Of a stretch of 64,000 bases of DNA, positions 61,221-64,000 are shown one piece after another. The DNA lies in assembly GCA_965249775.1 (NCBI GenBank), contig OZ252253.1, positions 3,720,001-3,784,000 of the forward strand, in the 5' to 3' direction. How positions within the stretch are numbered: position 1 is the first letter of the stretch; every line of letters begins with the position of its first letter. The notes beneath the pieces are model-generated. The model was not told the DNA's origin and searched no databases. It saw only the letters and a program-made list of their open reading frames with translations. Both the position numbers and the translations under genes were made by a program. The DNA is from UBA822 sp965249775. Lineage in GTDB: Bacteria; Gemmatimonadota; Gemmatimonadetes; Longimicrobiales; Gaopeijiaceae.

Positions 61221-61855
61221 AGTCGCCCGAGATCACGACCGAAGGATCGCCGGAGATCGTAGCGGACGGATCGCCGGAGGTCGTAGCGGACGGATCGCCG
61301 GAGGTCGCTGGTGACGAATCGCGGGAGATCGTGACCTTGGGTGGGGGCTGTTACTGGTGTCTGGAAGCCGTCTTCGAGTTGCTCGAGGGCGTGGAGAGCG
61401 TGGTGTCGGGTGCTTCGGGTGGGCCCGAGCCGAATCCGACGTACGAACAGCTTTGCTCCGGCTGTACCGGGCACGCCGAGGTCGTTCAGCTTCGGGTGGA
61501 CCCGTCGGTCACGAGCTATCGCGAGATTCTCGAGGTCTTTTTCGCTGTACACGACCCCACGACACTGAATCGTCAGGGCGCTGACGTCGGACCTCAATAC
61601 CGATCGGCGATTTTCTACCATTCTCCGGAGCAAAAGGAGACCGCGGAGTCGGTGATTTCAGAGTGGACGGCGGCAGGCATCTGGAACGACCCTATCGTCA
61701 CTGAAGTGACGCCCTTCGACGTATTCTATCCGGCCAAGGAGGAGCATCAGTCGTACTACTCGAGGAACAGTGCCCAGCCTTACTGCCAGGTCGTGATCAA
61801 CCCCAAAATCGCCAAGCTCAGGAAGAAGTTCGCCCACAAGCTGAAGAGCCGATGA
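61202..61855 (+). CDS. msrA: Peptide methionine-(S)-sulfoxide reductase
   Basis: Repairs oxidised methionine (S-epimer). About 217 residues; a 35-residue N-terminal extension made of an 8-residue repeat (GSPE(I/V)VAD) precedes the MsrA domain at GGGCYWCLEAVFELLEGV, where the catalytic cysteine is about residue 50. Then YEQLCSGCTGHAEVVQLRVDP, with an extra cysteine pair, and C-terminal resolving cysteine in SAQPYCQVVINPKIAKL. Start ATG 61202 or GTG 61217 (which overlaps the RidA stop by 4). No signal peptide, so it should be cytoplasmic despite its exported neighbour. Confidence 0.9.
   Translation: MHGSGVKSPEITTEGSPEIVADGSPEVVADGSPEVAGDESREIVTLGGGCYWCLEAVFELLEGVESVVSGASGGPEPNPTYEQLCSGCTGHAEVVQLRVDPSVTSYREILEVFFAVHDPTTLNRQGADVGPQYRSAIFYHSPEQKETAESVISEWTAAGIWNDPIVTEVTPFDVFYPAKEEHQSYYSRNSAQPYCQVVINPKIAKLRKKFAHKLKSR
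61244..61315 (+). repeat. 24-base tandem repeat at the msrA N-terminus
   Basis: Three near-identical 24-base units at 61244-61267, 61268-61291, 61292-61315 (GGATCGCCGGAGxTCG...), in frame with msrA and encoding GSPE(I/V)VAD. Units differ by a few bases. Copy number may vary between strains. Confidence 0.8.
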
Positions 61856-62727
61856 CGGTTACGCTCGTCACGGGGGCCAGCACCGGCATCGGCGAGGCCA
61901 CCGCCCTTCATCTTGCGCGGTTGGGCCATACCGTCTTCGCCTCCATGCGCACGCCCGATGCTTCAGGTGGCGCGCTCCGAAGTGCTGCCGAAGAAGCGCA
62001 GCTGGATCTGGAGCTCATCACGTTGGATGTCGATGACTCCGCGTCGGTGGCCTCAGCAGTGGGCGACGTCATCGAACGTTCCGGCCGGATCGACGTTCTC
62101 GTGAACAATGCCGGCGTCCTGAATCTCACGAGCGTCGAGGAGGTGTCCCTCGAAGAGGCTAAGGCCGTCTTCGAGACCAATGTCTTCGGAGCGCTCCGGA
62201 TGATGCAGGCCGTGCTTCCGGCGATGAGGGAGCGGGGAGGCGGCACGATCGTGAACATGTCGTCCGTCGCAGGACGCCTCGTGAGCGCCGGCCATGGGAT
62301 CTACGCCGCCACCAAGTACGCCCTGGAGGCCTTGAGCGAGGCGGTCGCCATCGAAACGAGGCGGCCCGGGATCCGAGTCATCGTGATCGAGCCTGGATTC
62401 ATCTCGACCCCGATCCTCGACAAGGGTCTTGCCGTCGAGGTGAGCGAAGGGCCGTACGCCCCTCATCTCAGACGGATGCAGTCGCTGTACAGGAACGCTC
62501 ACAGGGGCGCTGATCCGCCGAGCGCCGTGGCGGAGGTCATCGCCGATGCGCTCGACGATCCGACCCCGCGCTTTCGCTACCTCGCTGGGAAGGACGCCCC
62601 GCCAGTCCTCAGTGGCCGGGCGCGAATGACGGACGAGGAGTGGATCGACATGGGGCGGGAGATGACGGATGAAGAGTACTTCGCCGAGAGCGGGCGACGG
62701 TTTTCCCCAGACGGTGGCGCAGATTAA
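61852..62727 (+). CDS. Short-chain dehydrogenase/reductase
   Basis: 291 residues. VTGASTGIGEATALHLARLG (NAD(P) motif), NNAGVLNL, catalytic triad NMSSVAGRLVSAGHGIYAATK, and EPGFISTPIL. ATG overlaps the MsrA stop (ATGA). The C-terminal about 50 residues are acidic and beyond the usual SDR end. Substrate unknown; may be in the same oxidative-damage operon as RidA and MsrA. Confidence 0.88.
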   Translation: MTVTLVTGASTGIGEATALHLARLGHTVFASMRTPDASGGALRSAAEEAQLDLELITLDVDDSASVASAVGDVIERSGRIDVLVNNAGVLNLTSVEEVSLEEAKAVFETNVFGALRMMQAVLPAMRERGGGTIVNMSSVAGRLVSAGHGIYAATKYALEALSEAVAIETRRPGIRVIVIEPGFISTPILDKGLAVEVSEGPYAPHLRRMQSLYRNAHRGADPPSAVAEVIADALDDPTPRFRYLAGKDAPPVLSGRARMTDEEWIDMGREMTDEEYFAESGRRFSPDGGAD

Positions 62728-62754
62728 GTCAGCCGGCCCCCGCATCGCTCGGCG

Positions 62755-63414
62755 CTAGTTGTCTTCGTCCCCAATCGCGTGTTTGAACCCCATGTACCAA
62801 TGCGACCCGTCACAGAACGGTTTGTTGCGTGATCCGCCACAGCGGCAGAGAGTCTGGCGTTCACGCAGGTCGTAAGGCTCGTCGTCGCCGGCGATCACTT
62901 GGACGCCCCGTACGGCGTAGGGCGCGTCTTTCGCCACGGTGACACTTGGTCCTTCGGCGTGCTCGACCGGCTCGGAAGAATCCGACAGCGAGTAGCTCAG
63001 AGCGCCCGACGGGCACCGGCTCACGACCCGGGCGATCTCGTCGGCCCCCGCGCCGTTGGGGTCGATCCACGGCTCGACGCCTAATTTGAACACTTCGCTC
63101 AAATTATCCGTGCAGACCCCGGCGTGAGCGCAGCGGCTGCGGTCGTCGTGAATCGTGATGCCGTCGCCTACCAGGTTCTCGGCCCGATCGGCGGCGGTGT
63201 CTTTGCTGGCGAACTCCTGACCGTTGAAATTATTGGTCTTGTGAGTCCCATCGCAGAACGGTTTGTTGCTAGATCCTCCGCAGCGGCAGAGGGAGTACGC
63301 CGGTGGAGACTCGATCTCGCTTCCGTCGTGATCGAGGACGGGCACGCCTCCCTCAACCCGGTAGGGACCGCCGTTAAGGACACGGATTCGCTGCTCGTTC
63401 GTCTCGTCAGGCAT
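62755..63414 (-). CDS. Double CDGSH iron-sulfur protein with a central ferredoxin-like domain
   Basis: 219 residues. Domain order: CDGSH-type [2Fe-2S] motif YSLCRCGGSSNKPFCDGTHK (about residues 41-59), a Fer4_19-type central domain (RCAHAGVC ... SRCPSGALSY, about 90-145), and a second CDGSH motif TLCRCGGSRNKPFCDGSHWY near residues 188-207. Each CDGSH set has three Cys and one His. It may move electrons or sense redox in the cytoplasm. No signal peptide. Downstream (leftward) is convergent SDR; upstream is the ABC exporter gene on the same strand. Confidence 0.88.
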   Translation of the reverse strand: MPDETNEQRIRVLNGGPYRVEGGVPVLDHDGSEIESPPAYSLCRCGGSSNKPFCDGTHKTNNFNGQEFASKDTAADRAENLVGDGITIHDDRSRCAHAGVCTDNLSEVFKLGVEPWIDPNGAGADEIARVVSRCPSGALSYSLSDSSEPVEHAEGPSVTVAKDAPYAVRGVQVIAGDDEPYDLRERQTLCRCGGSRNKPFCDGSHWYMGFKHAIGDEDN

Positions 63415-63458
63415 CTTCTAGCTCCATGTTCGCCCCTCTGGCTCCAGAGTCGTCGACA

Positions 63459-64000
63459 CTAGATCCTCGCCTGTAGGGTGTAAAGTTGGTGGTAGCGCCC
63501 GTCGATTTCGATCAACTCGTCGTGGTGTCCGCGCTCGACGATTTCCCCGTCCTCGATGACCAGGATGAGATCGGCGCGCTGAATGGTCGAGAGACGGTGG
63601 GCGATGACGACGGTCGTGCGATCGCGGAGCAGTCCGCCCAGGCTCTGCTGGATCAGCGCCTCGCTCTCCGTGTCGAGGCTGGACGTAGCCTCGTCGAGCA
63701 GCAGCACTCGTGGATCGGATAGCAGCGCCCGAGCGATCGTGACCCGCTGCCGCTGACCGCCTGAAAGTTTGACTCCACGCTCACCGATCACCGTGTCCAA
63801 GCCATCCGGGAACCGATCGGTGAATTCCGTCACGTAGGCCTGCTCGGCCGCATCCTGCAGCTGGATGTCCGTGGCAGCGGATCGCGCGAAAAGCAGGTTC
63901 TCTCGGATCGTGCCGTCGAAGAGGAAGTCGTCCTGCAGCACCAGGCCGAGTTGTGACCGGTAGCTCGACAGCTTCACGGTGGCCAGGTCGACATCGTCCA
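63459..64000 (-). CDS. ABC exporter ATPase domain, 3' part (continues past the window)
   Basis: C-terminal nucleotide-binding domain of a type I ABC exporter half-transporter. The frame runs to base 64000 without a start. Q-loop LSSYRSQLGLVLQDDFLFDG, signature KLSGGQRQRVTIARALL, Walker B VLLLDEATSSLDTESE, H-loop VVIAHRLST. The sequence of the transmembrane domain is outside the window. Lipid, drug or peptide export cannot be separated here. Confidence 0.92.
   Translation of the reverse strand, partial: DDVDLATVKLSSYRSQLGLVLQDDFLFDGTIRENLLFARSAATDIQLQDAAEQAYVTEFTDRFPDGLDTVIGERGVKLSGGQRQRVTIARALLSDPRVLLLDEATSSLDTESEALIQQSLGGLLRDRTTVVIAHRLSTIQRADLILVIEDGEIVERGHHDELIEIDGRYHQLYTLQARI

Overview
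This is a high-GC, densely coded bacterial chromosome segment. The cell is Gram-negative: there is a TolC-family outer-membrane channel, many lipobox lipoproteins, M23 and HlyD-type envelope parts, and secreted beta-propeller enzymes. The mix of secreted TolB-propeller amidohydrolases, a PQQ dehydrogenase, several secreted serine hydrolases, a TolB-like/TPR membrane protein and a Ku/LigD pair suggests a Gemmatimonadota-like heterotroph. That placement is inference from gene content; no search was run. There is no phage, insertion sequence, integrase or CRISPR array. One tRNA (Asn, GTT) is present.

Layout. 1-8.5 kb (+): 3' part of uvrA, a two-domain glycosyltransferase, a TolB-like/TPR membrane protein, gyrA overlapping a threonine dehydratase. 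8.5-10.4 kb (+): HAD phosphatase, membrane-anchored DsbA-like protein and a small coupled ORF. 10.4-14.9 kb (-): one overlapping run, fatty-acid oxidation alpha protein > MocA-like cytidylyltransferase > two XdhC-type proteins > DUF402, i.e. a molybdenum-hydroxylase maturation set without its hydroxylase. 15-22.4 kb (-): SDR and MFS transporter, then accA > RicT/PSP1 > metG > M23 peptidase > coiled-coil lipoprotein. 22.7 kb: tRNA-Asn.

22.8-27.4 kb is the most unusual part. A TolC-family protein (-) is divergent from an ABC ATPase and a permease (+), and a complete HlyD-like adaptor is inserted into the periplasmic loop of that permease. A perfect 17-bp palindrome lies between the two transcription units. 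This looks like a three-gene tripartite exporter with permease and adaptor in one chain.

27.4-45.2 kb holds mostly secreted catabolic proteins: VOC and ThuA proteins, two tandem propeller-amidohydrolases joined by what looks like a deletion (copy 1 lost its C-terminus, copy 2 its N-terminus), a PQQ dehydrogenase with an Asp-x-Asp lanthanide-type signature, an epoxide-hydrolase-like lipoprotein, two beta-lactamase-fold hydrolases (one with SxxR instead of SxxK), an amidase, a PfkB kinase and a pair of coupled uncharacterised paralogues.

45.2-53.6 kb: a HEAT-like protein coupled to an HD-GYP phosphodiesterase with which it shares an N-terminal domain, two lipoproteins around a strong terminator, a DadA-like oxidase, then a rhomboid protease followed by a GGDEF cyclase whose membrane region lacks a normal start and sits one frame away across a G6 run. 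53.6-58 kb: non-homologous end-joining genes ku and ligD (PE-ligase-polymerase order), divergent, with a MerR-TPR protein behind ku. 58-64 kb: YvlD-like protein, M20 peptidase, KANL3/Tex30-type hydrolase, a lipoprotein RidA > MsrA > SDR run, a CDGSH-ferredoxin-CDGSH protein and the 3' part of an ABC exporter ATPase running off the window.
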